Positions 1 through 5,958 of a DNA stretch of 16,959 nt are shown here, piece after piece. Every line of letters begins with the position of its first letter. Within the stretch, counting starts at the first letter, position 1. A program made the position numbers and the translations under genes. The stretch spans positions 1-16,959 of the forward strand of contig JAUVRU010000009.1 in NCBI GenBank assembly GCA_030597485.1, read 5' to 3'. Source of the stretch: Anaerolineae bacterium. GTDB taxonomy: Bacteria; Chloroflexota; Anaerolineae; 4572-78; NAK82. The notes beneath the pieces were generated by a model. It was not told where the DNA came from, made no database searches, and worked only from the letters and a program-made list of their open reading frames with translations.

Positions 1-11
1 GGCTTCCAGGG

Positions 12-239
12 TTACTGCGGATGCACCGATTCCCATTCTTCTCGCGTCACGTCGGCCTGCCGCAAGAGGCGAGCCAGCAGATCCGCACTTACCTCTCTGC
101 GGTGGGGGTTGGGTAGGATCAACCGCCGTTGTTCACGAAGCATGAACTCGTGCCGACCGCCCGTGTAAGGTCCCTCAAACCCCAGCTGCCTGAAGCAACG
201 GACCAGACCGCGACGAGAGACGGGTGCGAGGCGGGGCAG
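12..239 (-). CDS. hicA: HicA family mRNA interferase toxin, probable CTG start
   Basis: The 75-residue reading frame matches HicA toxins, small double-stranded-RNA-binding-fold RNases that cleave mRNA and are neutralised by HicB. The N-terminus reads PRLAPVSRRGLVRCF, then LGFEG and GGRHEFML, where H30 is the expected catalytic histidine (usually in a G-S-H context), then ILPNPHRREV and a C-terminal LLRQADVTREEW, all in family order. No ATG, GTG or TTG opens the frame: a stop (TGA, 240-242) is immediately followed by CTG at 237-239, and that CTG aligns with the methionine of typical HicA proteins (Met-Pro-Arg-Leu type starts). I therefore place the start at CTG; no strong Shine-Dalgarno is seen. 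It lies 12 bp downstream of hicB, in the hicB-hicA order, and is presumably translationally coupled. The alternative is a start-codon mutation that silences the toxin. Confidence 0.82.
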   Translation of the reverse strand: MPRLAPVSRRGLVRCFRQLGFEGPYTGGRHEFMLREQRRLILPNPHRREVSADLLARLLRQADVTREEWESVHPQ

Positions 240-251
240 TCAGCTGCGAAC

Positions 252-488
252 CTACTGGCGAAGATCGATCGCGACGCCATCCAGCGGAGGGATGGGGAAT
301 CCCTGGGCGATGCTGAACAACAGCCAATCCTCAATGGCCTCGGCTAGATTGGCGCGACATTCCTCCAGCGTCCTCCCAGTTGCCCACACGCCTTCCAAGG
401 CGGGCACCTCGCCGTAGAAGGGTTCCTCATCCACAATCATCTCATAGTGGGCCCGATCCAACGCAGCCTGAATGTAACGCAATAGCAT
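252..488 (-). CDS. hicB: HicB family antitoxin (short form)
   Basis: This 78-residue protein is a HicB-type antitoxin that would bind and inhibit the HicA encoded just downstream. It has the partial RNase H-like HicB fold pattern: an opening beta strand (MLLRYIQAAL), YEMIVDEEPFYGEVPALEGVWA as the central strand-turn, then TLEECRANLAEAIEDWLLF helix. There is no C-terminal helix-turn-helix or ribbon-helix-helix domain, so it is the short type and may not autoregulate by itself. The ATG at 488 is chosen over an upstream TTG at 503 because GGAGG sits 8 bases ahead of it (within 498-502). A weak candidate -10 (CATAAT on the minus strand near 517-522) lies upstream; no clear -35 is seen. The pair sits just downstream of the selenoprotein/CuA operon but looks like an independent module. 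Confidence 0.85.
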   Translation of the reverse strand: MLLRYIQAALDRAHYEMIVDEEPFYGEVPALEGVWATGRTLEECRANLAEAIEDWLLFSIAQGFPIPPLDGVAIDLRQ

Positions 489-605
489 CGTCACACCCTC
501 CAAGTAACCGACCGTATTATGGCATAGACGGCGACTGCAGAAAAACCAGGCACTGGGATGGATTTCGAATCGGTATGGGCAGAGGTTCGGCGGGTCATAG
601 AAAGG

Positions 606-1628
606 CTACTCTGCAAATTGAAAGGTCCACAGATAGTCGACCAGAATCCAAGTTTCATCTTCGGTGAAAACGGGGCCGAAGTCGGGCATGCCGGTTCCCA
701 TGCCGCCGCGCCTGATCTTGGCATAGTAGATGTTACTCGTGCCCCCCAGAATGGTCTGTGGGTCATTGATAGCTGTGGTCTCGTCCTCCTCACCATGCCG
801 GCCCAATCCCTGCTGGCGCAAGGCATCCACGCCTGGCCCAGTGCCGGTTCCCGCTTCGCCGTGACAGGCGGCGCAGTTCTTGGCATACTGTTCCGTGGCC
901 CATTCTCGCCGCTCCGGCGTGAGATCTCTCAGCCAATGAAAGGCAATGATGTCCCACGCTTCTTCTTCGCTCAGAGCCGGCAGTTCCCGGTTGAGCAGCG
1001 TATGCGCCTCAGCGGGGCTATGACCGCGCCTCCAGCTGGCATCGTCGAACTCGGGTGGCAGGGGAGTTTCCGCGCGGGTGGAGAAAGCCTCACCGCGTGT
1101 GGCTGAGGGCTTAGCAGCAGCGGGAATGACTGATGCCGGGTGTGGTGCGTCAATGTCTATCCCCTGCTCAGCCAATGCCCCTGTGACCGGGTCTGGTCGG
1201 CTGTCGCTTACCAGCCTGCTCGGATTGGCCGGGTCATACACTTCAATCACGCCGCGCATTCGCCAGTGGTTGGGGCTGCACCAAGTGTTACAGTAGTACG
1301 CATAACGTCCCGGCTCTGCAAAGACCAACTCGATCTCTTCTACCTGGCCAGGGTCTATCTGCCCCAGGTCAATTCCCAGGCCAGGGCCGAGAGCGATACC
1401 GTGCGTCACATCGGGCACTGAGAAGCGCAACCGAACCTTCTCACCGGCCGCGACCCGAATCACGTCCGGCTGAAAGCCACCACGCTCCGGTGCTGCGGCG
1501 ACGATGTCTATCGTGCGAACGCCTGACCGATCCGGGAACAGATGAAGATGGTAGCCAAGCGCTGCCACAGGCAAACCGACAACGATCACCAACAATGTTA
1601 TCCTCGCCGCCAACTCACGCCGATTCAT
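606..1628 (-). CDS. CuA-type cupredoxin fused to cytochrome c domain, membrane anchored
   Basis: A 340-residue electron-transfer protein. Residues about 9-27 form a single N-terminal membrane anchor; residues 40-132 are a cupredoxin domain with a complete CuA ligand set: H76 (THG), then C113, C117, H121 and M124 in the CxxxCxxxHxxM arrangement of cytochrome oxidase subunit II and nitrous oxide reductase. After a linker, residues about 243-338 form a cytochrome c domain with heme motif CAACH at 252-256 and the axial Met in GTGMPDFG (M314). It resembles the soluble part of a caa3-type subunit II, but lacks the two-helix hairpin and no catalytic oxidase subunit is nearby. It is the last gene of the 4508-606 operon; its ATG lies three bases after the stop of the polyferredoxin gene, with GGGGTGA as a ribosome site. 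It probably accepts electrons outside the membrane. The partner enzyme is unknown. Confidence 0.88.
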   Translation of the reverse strand: MNRRELAARITLLVIVVGLPVAALGYHLHLFPDRSGVRTIDIVAAAPERGGFQPDVIRVAAGEKVRLRFSVPDVTHGIALGPGLGIDLGQIDPGQVEEIELVFAEPGRYAYYCNTWCSPNHWRMRGVIEVYDPANPSRLVSDSRPDPVTGALAEQGIDIDAPHPASVIPAAAKPSATRGEAFSTRAETPLPPEFDDASWRRGHSPAEAHTLLNRELPALSEEEAWDIIAFHWLRDLTPERREWATEQYAKNCAACHGEAGTGTGPGVDALRQQGLGRHGEEDETTAINDPQTILGGTSNIYYAKIRRGGMGTGMPDFGPVFTEDETWILVDYLWTFQFAE

Positions 1629-1631
1629 AGC

Positions 1632-3038
1632 TCACCCCAAGAATATCCACAAGAAGAGCAACGTCACCCCTGTCGCGAAGCCAGCGGTAGGTAGCGTCGC
1701 CCACCACGCTCTGTCGCCTGAGGAGACCAAGGCATGCCCTGCAAATGCGGAACTGTGTTGTTGCGCAATACGGTAGAGGGTTGTTATCGAGAAGACGAGG
1801 CCAACAAGCAAAGTGATCACTTGCAGTGCAGGGAGAAACCCTAGCGCAAGAGGTGTCCAGGCAACACGGCTTGTGCCAATCAGGTCCCAACCCCAGCCGA
1901 ACGGGTCGGACAGCACTGGGATGACATACGAACCGTTTACGAAGATGAACGACAAACTGAACGCGATCCATCCTGCCAGACCCAGCGGCACCAACCCATA
2001 AGCGTGGTCGACGAACAGGCGATGTACCGATGCGTGTAGTCCGCTCAAATGGCGTGCCAGCACTGTGGTTAGCCAGAAGAGTCCTGGGACAACCAGCAAA
2101 TTGACCACGAGGAAGCCGGTGGCATAAAGCGCCCACCCGCTCACCGTCTCCATGTTGGCCAGGGCTTTCAGCCAGCCCCAGGGGCCGAGCAGCACCACTG
2201 AATAGAGCAGGCTGCACGACAGCATAATGAACGCCTTGAACGCCTCGTCCATCCGCCGCTCTTTGTCCACGAGCAAGTCGCTGCCAAAGGGACGCAGGTT
2301 AAGCCCGATATTGTCTTTGGGACAGGCCCGGACACACTCAGCGCACAGGCCACAGTAGGCGTTGCGTTTCAGAGTGCCGGGGTAGACGAGCCAGGGACAG
2401 CCATAACTGCAGCTCGTACCGACAAGACAGTCTTTTGTTTTGTGTTCCCGGCAGACTGCCACGTCTTTGACGCGCAGCTCAAGGGGGGATAAGAGCGAAT
2501 ACAGTCCGATGAAGCCACCCACCGGACAGACGTAACGGCAGAAGACCCGGTTCTGAAACAGAATGCTGAACAACACACTTAGCAGCAGGAAGCCGAGTAG
2601 CAGCCAGCCCGTGAGCAACGGGCGGGTCAGGATGATCGTGCTGAACATGGCCATCATCAGGAACCCGGCATTCTGCAGCCATATGTTTCTTAGTGGCCTT
2701 GGCCATCTCCAACCCAGTGAGCGCAGTTTGCCTGGCACCCGGCTGATAATGCCACGCCGCTGCAGCCACTCTCCCGGCCCAGGAATGGGACAGACGGCAC
2801 ACCACAGGCGGCCGAAGAAGGGAATCAGAACGATGATGAGTACGGCCCACCATACAATCCAGACAAAGATGATGCCGAAATTTCTTGACCCAGCCGGCGT
2901 ACCCAACAAGCCGGTGAGGATGACCAGCACGAAGAAAGAAAGGGTCAGCAGCATGGCCGCCGGTTGCCACAAGCGCGACTTGATCGCTTCCTTGAGCCAG
3001 GGGAACCGTGTCAGCAGGTCGAGGCGGGACTCACTCAC
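1632..3038 (-). CDS. NapH/NosR-type polyferredoxin membrane protein
   Basis: A 468-residue integral membrane iron-sulfur protein of the NapH/NosR/CcoG-like group, which usually passes electrons from quinol or a flavoprotein to periplasmic acceptors. Visible motifs are CAVCP with following P (C80, C83), CRYVCP (C167, C171), an irregular cysteine group C196, C204, C210, C214, and a ferredoxin signature CGLCAECVRACP (C229, C232, C235, C239), enough for two [4Fe-4S] clusters. Hydrophobic segments occur around 28-46, 57-75, 124-160, 270-300 and through the C-terminal half to residue 468. No FMN-binding NosR domain is present. The start is GTG at 3038 with GGAGAGG upstream, one base after the cupredoxin stop. 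Flanked on both sides by CuA-ligand proteins, it most likely feeds electrons to, or takes them from, those copper centres. Its exact substrate cannot be told from sequence. Confidence 0.87.
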   Translation of the reverse strand: MSESRLDLLTRFPWLKEAIKSRLWQPAAMLLTLSFFVLVILTGLLGTPAGSRNFGIIFVWIVWWAVLIIVLIPFFGRLWCAVCPIPGPGEWLQRRGIISRVPGKLRSLGWRWPRPLRNIWLQNAGFLMMAMFSTIILTRPLLTGWLLLGFLLLSVLFSILFQNRVFCRYVCPVGGFIGLYSLLSPLELRVKDVAVCREHKTKDCLVGTSCSYGCPWLVYPGTLKRNAYCGLCAECVRACPKDNIGLNLRPFGSDLLVDKERRMDEAFKAFIMLSCSLLYSVVLLGPWGWLKALANMETVSGWALYATGFLVVNLLVVPGLFWLTTVLARHLSGLHASVHRLFVDHAYGLVPLGLAGWIAFSLSFIFVNGSYVIPVLSDPFGWGWDLIGTSRVAWTPLALGFLPALQVITLLVGLVFSITTLYRIAQQHSSAFAGHALVSSGDRAWWATLPTAGFATGVTLLFLWIFLG

Positions 3039-3039
3039 T

Positions 3040-3498
3040 CTACGCCTCTCCCGGCGGGAATCGCGACAGGTAAACGAGTGCCGCCAGGGCAGCGACCAAC
3101 GTCAGCCCAACGGCGCGAGCAAAGGCGTCGTTGGGCATCACGACCAGTTCGCCAATCATAAACGGATGCAGGCTGCCGCAGCTCACCGAACAGCGATAGC
3201 GAAACTTGCCTGTCTTTTCAGCCACGAACTCTATCTGTTTCGACAACCCCGGCTCAACCCGCACGTTCACGTCATACTCGTCCAGGTACAGGCCGTGCAC
3301 CACATCGGTTGCCTCCAGTGTGATGACAACCCGGTCGCCCCGGTTCACGCGCAAGGTCGGCGGGTCGAAGGCGAACTGGCTTGCCTGCACCGTGAATTGA
3401 CGGGTGACCGGTGTGGCAGCGAACATATCCAACGGTACAAACAACACTCCCAGGGCCACCAAAGCAGGCGGCAGCAATGTCAACAGGCGTTTCCGCAT
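3040..3498 (-). CDS. Membrane-tethered CuA-ligand cupredoxin
   Basis: A 152-residue secreted cupredoxin. Residues 1-28 are a signal peptide ending at an AAT-type site; the domain (31-122) carries the full CuA ligand pattern: H68 (VVHGL), C103, C107, H111 and M114 (CSVSCGSLHPFM). A hydrophobic segment at about 128-145 followed by an Arg should anchor the C-terminus, leaving the copper domain outside the membrane. This topology (C-terminal anchor, no hairpin) differs from normal oxidase subunit II. It begins four bases after the stop of the PCYCGC selenoprotein and ends one base before the polyferredoxin start, so translation is probably coupled. Together with the CuA-cytochrome c fusion at the end of the operon it gives two CuA proteins in one transcript. 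A role as a copper-site donor rather than an electron carrier is also possible. Confidence 0.87.
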   Translation of the reverse strand: MRKRLLTLLPPALVALGVLFVPLDMFAATPVTRQFTVQASQFAFDPPTLRVNRGDRVVITLEATDVVHGLYLDEYDVNVRVEPGLSKQIEFVAEKTGKFRYRCSVSCGSLHPFMIGELVVMPNDAFARAVGLTLVAALAALVYLSRFPPGEA

Positions 3499-3502
3499 AG
3501 TG

Positions 3503-3967
3503 CTACTCTACTGGCTCAGTATCCGTCGGTGGGCCGTACTTGCTGTACGTCGCGTCGATATAGGTTCGAATCTCGCTGGCGCTTTGCCCTTCAGTCATCA
3601 ACCGCATCACGTCACGCGTGATGTCCACACAGATGCTTCAACCAAAGGCATGGTCGTCAAAGACGACAGCACCGCTGGCCTGCGCCTCCTTGATGTAGCA
3701 GTCAAGGTTACTCCCGTGTTGCACCGAGCCACATCCGCAATAACAGGGATACTGTCTTAACACATCGGGGTTGGCGACGGCGAAGCGGTAGGCCTCTTTG
3801 ACCTGAGGCGGTGCGTTGTTGCGAATGTGGTCGGGAAGGACCGACTCGGGGGCCAGTTTTAGCTCACCTCCGCCAGAAGGGCTTGAGGGAGAGGTGGCGT
3901 TGCCACAAGCCGATAGAATGAGGGCAAGGGCTACTATGAGCAGAAACACACCAGCATTGCGACGCAT
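3503..3967 (-). CDS. PCYCGC-motif lipoprotein with in-frame TGA (predicted selenoprotein)
   Basis: A 154-residue lipoprotein. A hydrophobic leader ends in the lipobox LSAC (C21). The family signature PCYCGCG is at residues 74-80, followed by GSNLDCYI (C90) and FDDHAFG. The next codon is TGA (3638-3640), then the frame continues as SICVDITRDV, with MTEGQSASEIRTYID and GPPTDTEP to a TAG at 3503. That continuation is the expected second half of PCYCGC proteins, in which the TGA position is, as I recall the family, a cysteine of a CxxC pair. Reading TGA as selenocysteine gives U110-S-I-C113. A perfect 7-bp hairpin (3605-3623) follows at SECIS spacing. The start ATG has GGAGG upstream. The function of the family is not established; the thiol/selenol pair and the copper neighbours suggest metal handling or disulfide exchange outside the membrane. 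Confidence 0.86.
3605..3623 (-). promoter_or_regulatory. Predicted bacterial SECIS element for the PCYCGC selenoprotein
   Basis: On the minus strand CATCACG pairs perfectly with CGTGATG (7 bp) around a 5-base loop CGTGA, with G in the second loop position. The loop begins 21 bases after the in-frame TGA (3638-3640). Bacterial SECIS elements are typically stem-loops inside the coding sequence with 16-37 bases between UGA and the loop and a G in the first two loop bases, so both criteria are met. Confidence 0.75.
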
Positions 3968-3992
3968 CGGCAGGAACTCCTCCTTGATGATG

Positions 3993-4508
3993 TTATCTCC
4001 AATCTGATTTCACCACCAGCAGCTTCTCTGGTTCAACCGGGTCGTTGGTGCGCAGATGTATGTCAAACTGGTGTGGCCCTCCCATTCCTTCGGGCATTGT
4101 GAATCGCAGAGACACAGTTGTCGCCTTGCCTGGAGCAATCGCCATCGAACCGACGGCAGCTTGAGGCGGTCAACACCCCTCCACCAATTCAACGTACGGT
4201 TCCTCCTGGATTCGCAGAGTCGGGTCACCAACGTTCTTCACCTGGAAGGTGGCGGAGACGTATCGGTCGAGCGGTTGTACCCCCAGGTCAATGTCAGTCC
4301 GGTCCACAGCCAGGCGCGGGCCCTCGACTTGAGGAACAAAGTCTGTGGGTGGCGCAGCACCACGGTCCACTCCCCACCAGACCCCGCCAGCGATGAGCAG
4401 CACACCCAAGATTGCCGCCAGCAATATCGGCCACGAGGGCCTACCATCTGTCGTTTTCCGATTCTGTCTCCTGCGAGAAAACGATCTGTTTTTCCGAGAT
4501 TCTGTCAT
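3993..4508 (-). CDS. DUF1573-like membrane protein with in-frame TGA (predicted selenoprotein)
   Basis: A 171-residue protein: basic cytoplasmic N-terminus, one membrane segment at about 27-46, then an extracytoplasmic Ig-like domain resembling DUF1573 proteins (LAVDRTDIDLG, ATFQVKNVGDPTL). The chain reaches VELVEGC (C112), a TGA at 4170-4172, then PPQAAVGSMAIAPG, RFTMPEGMGGPHQFDIHL, RTNDPVEPEKLLVV to a TAA at 3993. The part after TGA completes the domain (PG turn, GMGGPH block, TNDP strand) so the gene is not truncated. In relatives, as I recall them, the motif is Gly-Cys-Cys-Pro; here TGA replaces the second Cys, giving C112-U113. A stem-loop with a GG-starting loop follows. ATG at 4508 has GGAGG nine bases upstream. 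First gene of the CuA operon; the next gene, also with a TGA, starts 25 bases later. Role in redox or metal binding is inferred. Confidence 0.85.
4141..4157 (-). promoter_or_regulatory. Predicted bacterial SECIS element for the DUF1573-like selenoprotein
   Basis: Minus-strand GCCGTC pairs with GATGGC (six pairs, one a G-U wobble) around the 5-base loop GGTTC, extendable by a further U-G pair and, past a mismatch, by two more. The loop starts with GG and begins 18 bases after the in-frame TGA (4170-4172), within the usual bacterial SECIS range. Confidence 0.65.
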
Positions 4509-4675
4509 AGTTCTAAACCTCCAAGTCCGTTCAAGATTATGCGGATCAGGTTTTCAACCACAGGCTGCAACAAGGGTAGGTATATGTGTCGGTCGGCTGG
4601 TACCGGTTGGCGACAGCGGAAGCGGCAGTGCCAGCGAAGCCTATTGTGCGGTCGTCCCGGCGATTTTGTCTGCAT

Positions 4676-4704
4676 GCCCCAGGAGATTGACTCGCTCCTG
4701 GGGC
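4676..4704. other. Perfect 10-bp stem-loop downstream of the PepSY-like gene
   Basis: GCCCCAGGAG (4676-4685) is perfectly complementary to CTCCTGGGGC (4695-4704) with a 9-base loop. It lies 48 bases past the stop of the minus-strand PepSY-like gene and upstream of the 4508 operon. It is strong enough to act as a transcription terminator or RNA 3' end, but neither strand shows a T tract after it. A regulatory hairpin ahead of the selenoprotein operon is the other option. Confidence 0.45.
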
Positions 4705-4751
4705 AACGCAGTTGGTCTCACAGCGATGTCGTCAACACCGTTCCTTATGCT

Positions 4752-5579
4752 TCACTCGTGCTCATCGCCGGTCATGCCGATGAAATCGCCATGCCAGTTG
4801 TGGTACCATACTGCACCGCTGTAGCCGTTCACGCTGAGCATCCCGGTGATTTCCCCATCTTTCTCAGTGTGCAGCGTGTAATAGCCGTAGAACGGCTCCG
4901 CCTCGCCAACCGTGAGGCCAGGCGCGATCTGGTCCAGGTATTCCTGGGCCAGATTGACCGCTTGCTGCGAGGTGATCGACATTTCTCCAGCACCAGCGCC
5001 CCACTGTCCCATCATTCCCATATCGTTCATATGACCGTACTCGGTGTTCCACATCATGTTAGGTCCCGGCTCCGGGTAGACAGCGCCGGTGTAGCGGTTC
5101 ACCAGCAGCTCGAACGCGCCGATGCCGGTGCTCTCTTCACGAATCTCGGCGTAGAAATTGCCGCTGAACTCCATCACCTCAGCCAAGTGCAGGCCGTCGT
5201 TGCCGGTAGAGGCCAGGTAGTCCTCGACTGCTTGAGCAGCCTGCTCCATAGTCAATGGCTCACTGTCAGTGATCGGGTTCTCCCAGTAGCCGCCCATAGG
5301 ACATCCAGCGCAATCCCGGTCCATCATGTCGGAGCAATAGGGAACCGTGCCGCTGTAGGCCTGGCCGTAACCATAACCACCCATCATTCCACCAGGTCCT
5401 CCCCAGTGCCCCATCATCCCGCCGGGACCAACCCAGCCACTCATCGTTCCACCGGGTCCACCCCAACCACCCATCGGGCCTTGAGCCAACACCGGTAACG
5501 TCGCAACACCCACGATCAGTGCGCCTGCCAGGATCACCCCGGCACTCAGCACACCCAGAAACAGAATTCTTCTTGACAC
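4752..5579 (-). CDS. Secreted Met/Gly-rich protein with two PepSY-like domains
   Basis: A 275-residue exported protein. From the GTG start it opens as MSRRILFLGVLSAG, a signal peptide that ends around VLAQG. Next comes a low-complexity segment of three ten-residue units of the type xMxGWGGPGG, then MMGGYGYG, followed by a Cys-containing stretch (YCSDMMDRDCAGCP). Two PepSY-like repeats follow: MEQAAQAVEDYL to FELLVNRYTGAVYP, and SQQAVNLAQEYL to GMLSVNGYSGAVWYHNWHG. The Met- and His-rich linkers (HMNDMGMMGQ) suggest copper binding outside the cell. I prefer GTG at 5579 over ATG at 5597, because GGGAGG lies nine bases before the GTG, whereas the nearest purine-rich site to the ATG is 14 bases away. 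Its promoter carries the four-repeat operator at 5702-5745. Function is inferred from composition only. Confidence 0.8.
   Translation of the reverse strand: MSRRILFLGVLSAGVILAGALIVGVATLPVLAQGPMGGWGGPGGTMSGWVGPGGMMGHWGGPGGMMGGYGYGQAYSGTVPYCSDMMDRDCAGCPMGGYWENPITDSEPLTMEQAAQAVEDYLASTGNDGLHLAEVMEFSGNFYAEIREESTGIGAFELLVNRYTGAVYPEPGPNMMWNTEYGHMNDMGMMGQWGAGAGEMSITSQQAVNLAQEYLDQIAPGLTVGEAEPFYGYYTLHTEKDGEITGMLSVNGYSGAVWYHNWHGDFIGMTGDEHE
5376..5477 (-). repeat. 30-bp tandem repeats encoding Gly/Met/Trp-rich units
   Basis: Residues 41-74 counted from the upstream ATG consist of PMGGWGGPGG, TMSGWVGPGG, MMGHWGGPGG and a partial MMGG. At the DNA level this is a 30-bp unit repeated a little over three times, so copy number may vary between strains. 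Confidence 0.8.
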
Positions 5580-5685
5580 TGCAGGTTGCCTCCCCATACG
5601 ATCCGTGATTACCTTCCTTTCTTCTATTCTTGCCCCTTCGGACGCTTGCCGAAGGGCGCATCATTTTCTTCAGTTCTCAACATGC

Positions 5686-5745
5686 ATTGTACCCACCCTG
5701 ATTGAAGTTTCTTTGAAGCCACTATAAAGATTCGATAAAGATCAG
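5686..5745 (-). promoter_or_regulatory. Promoter A: four 11-bp direct repeats plus -10, upstream of the PepSY-like gene
   Basis: On the plus strand the repeats are TTGAAGTTTCT (5702), TTGAAGCCACT (5713), ATAAAGATTCG (5724) and ATAAAGATCAG (5735), an exact 11-bp period. Reading the minus strand, the last repeat ends 10 bp before a TACAAT -10 (5686-5691). No standard -35 is present; the repeats occupy that place, as in PhoB/OmpR-family activated promoters. Expected transcription start is near 5679. Confidence 0.72.
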
Positions 5746-5905
5746 CATTCCAGCAAGTAGAACCGAGCCAAGAGGCCGGCAAGTCGATGCATCTTCCCGC
5801 AGATCCGGTCAGCGGTGTCAAGGCGTCACATCAGCAGGGGAGGTGTCACCAGGTAAGACATTGTAGCCTGGCTGCGTCAGGGCAGTAAGACCGAAACACG
5901 TTGGG

Positions 5906-5934
5906 CTGACAGTAACTAAGAATCAATCTACCCT
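5906..5934 (+). promoter_or_regulatory. Weak candidate sigma70-type promoter for the secreted protein
   Basis: CTGACA (5906-5911) and TACCCT (5929-5934) are separated by 17 bases, 25 bases ahead of the ATG. The -10 is poor, so this is only a candidate. Confidence 0.3.
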
Positions 5935-5958
5935 AGACAGAACAAGGAGACAAAGACC

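Larger units (their letters stand above)
5580..5958. other. Intergenic region between divergent genes
   Basis: This stretch of 379 bases separates the minus-strand PepSY-like gene from the plus-strand secreted protein. It holds the leader and promoter of the former (5686-5745), a possible promoter of the latter (5906-5934), and no convincing gene. A GGTGTCA sequence occurs twice (near 5814 and 5843), the second as part of the palindrome GGTGTCACC; I cannot assign it a role. Confidence 0.6.

Noticed and set aside
2563..3621. 352-codon plus-strand open frame
   Set aside because: Antisense to the polyferredoxin and cupredoxin genes, whose metal-ligand motifs show the minus strand is coding; no recognisable domain.
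4520..4560. A fifth copy of the 11-bp repeat operator ahead of the selenoprotein operon
   Set aside because: There is a CATAAT hexamer (minus strand) with TTGAAA ten bases upstream, but no further repeats with an 11-bp period, so it does not match the four-copy motif.
4056..5498. 480-codon plus-strand open frame
   Set aside because: It runs antisense through the DUF1573-like and PepSY-like genes, is rich in Ser/Arg/His with no domain, and has no ribosome site; it is a shadow of GC-rich coding DNA.
5624..5821. Small minus-strand frame upstream of the PepSY-like gene
   Set aside because: It covers promoter A and its operator and has no family features; more likely noncoding.
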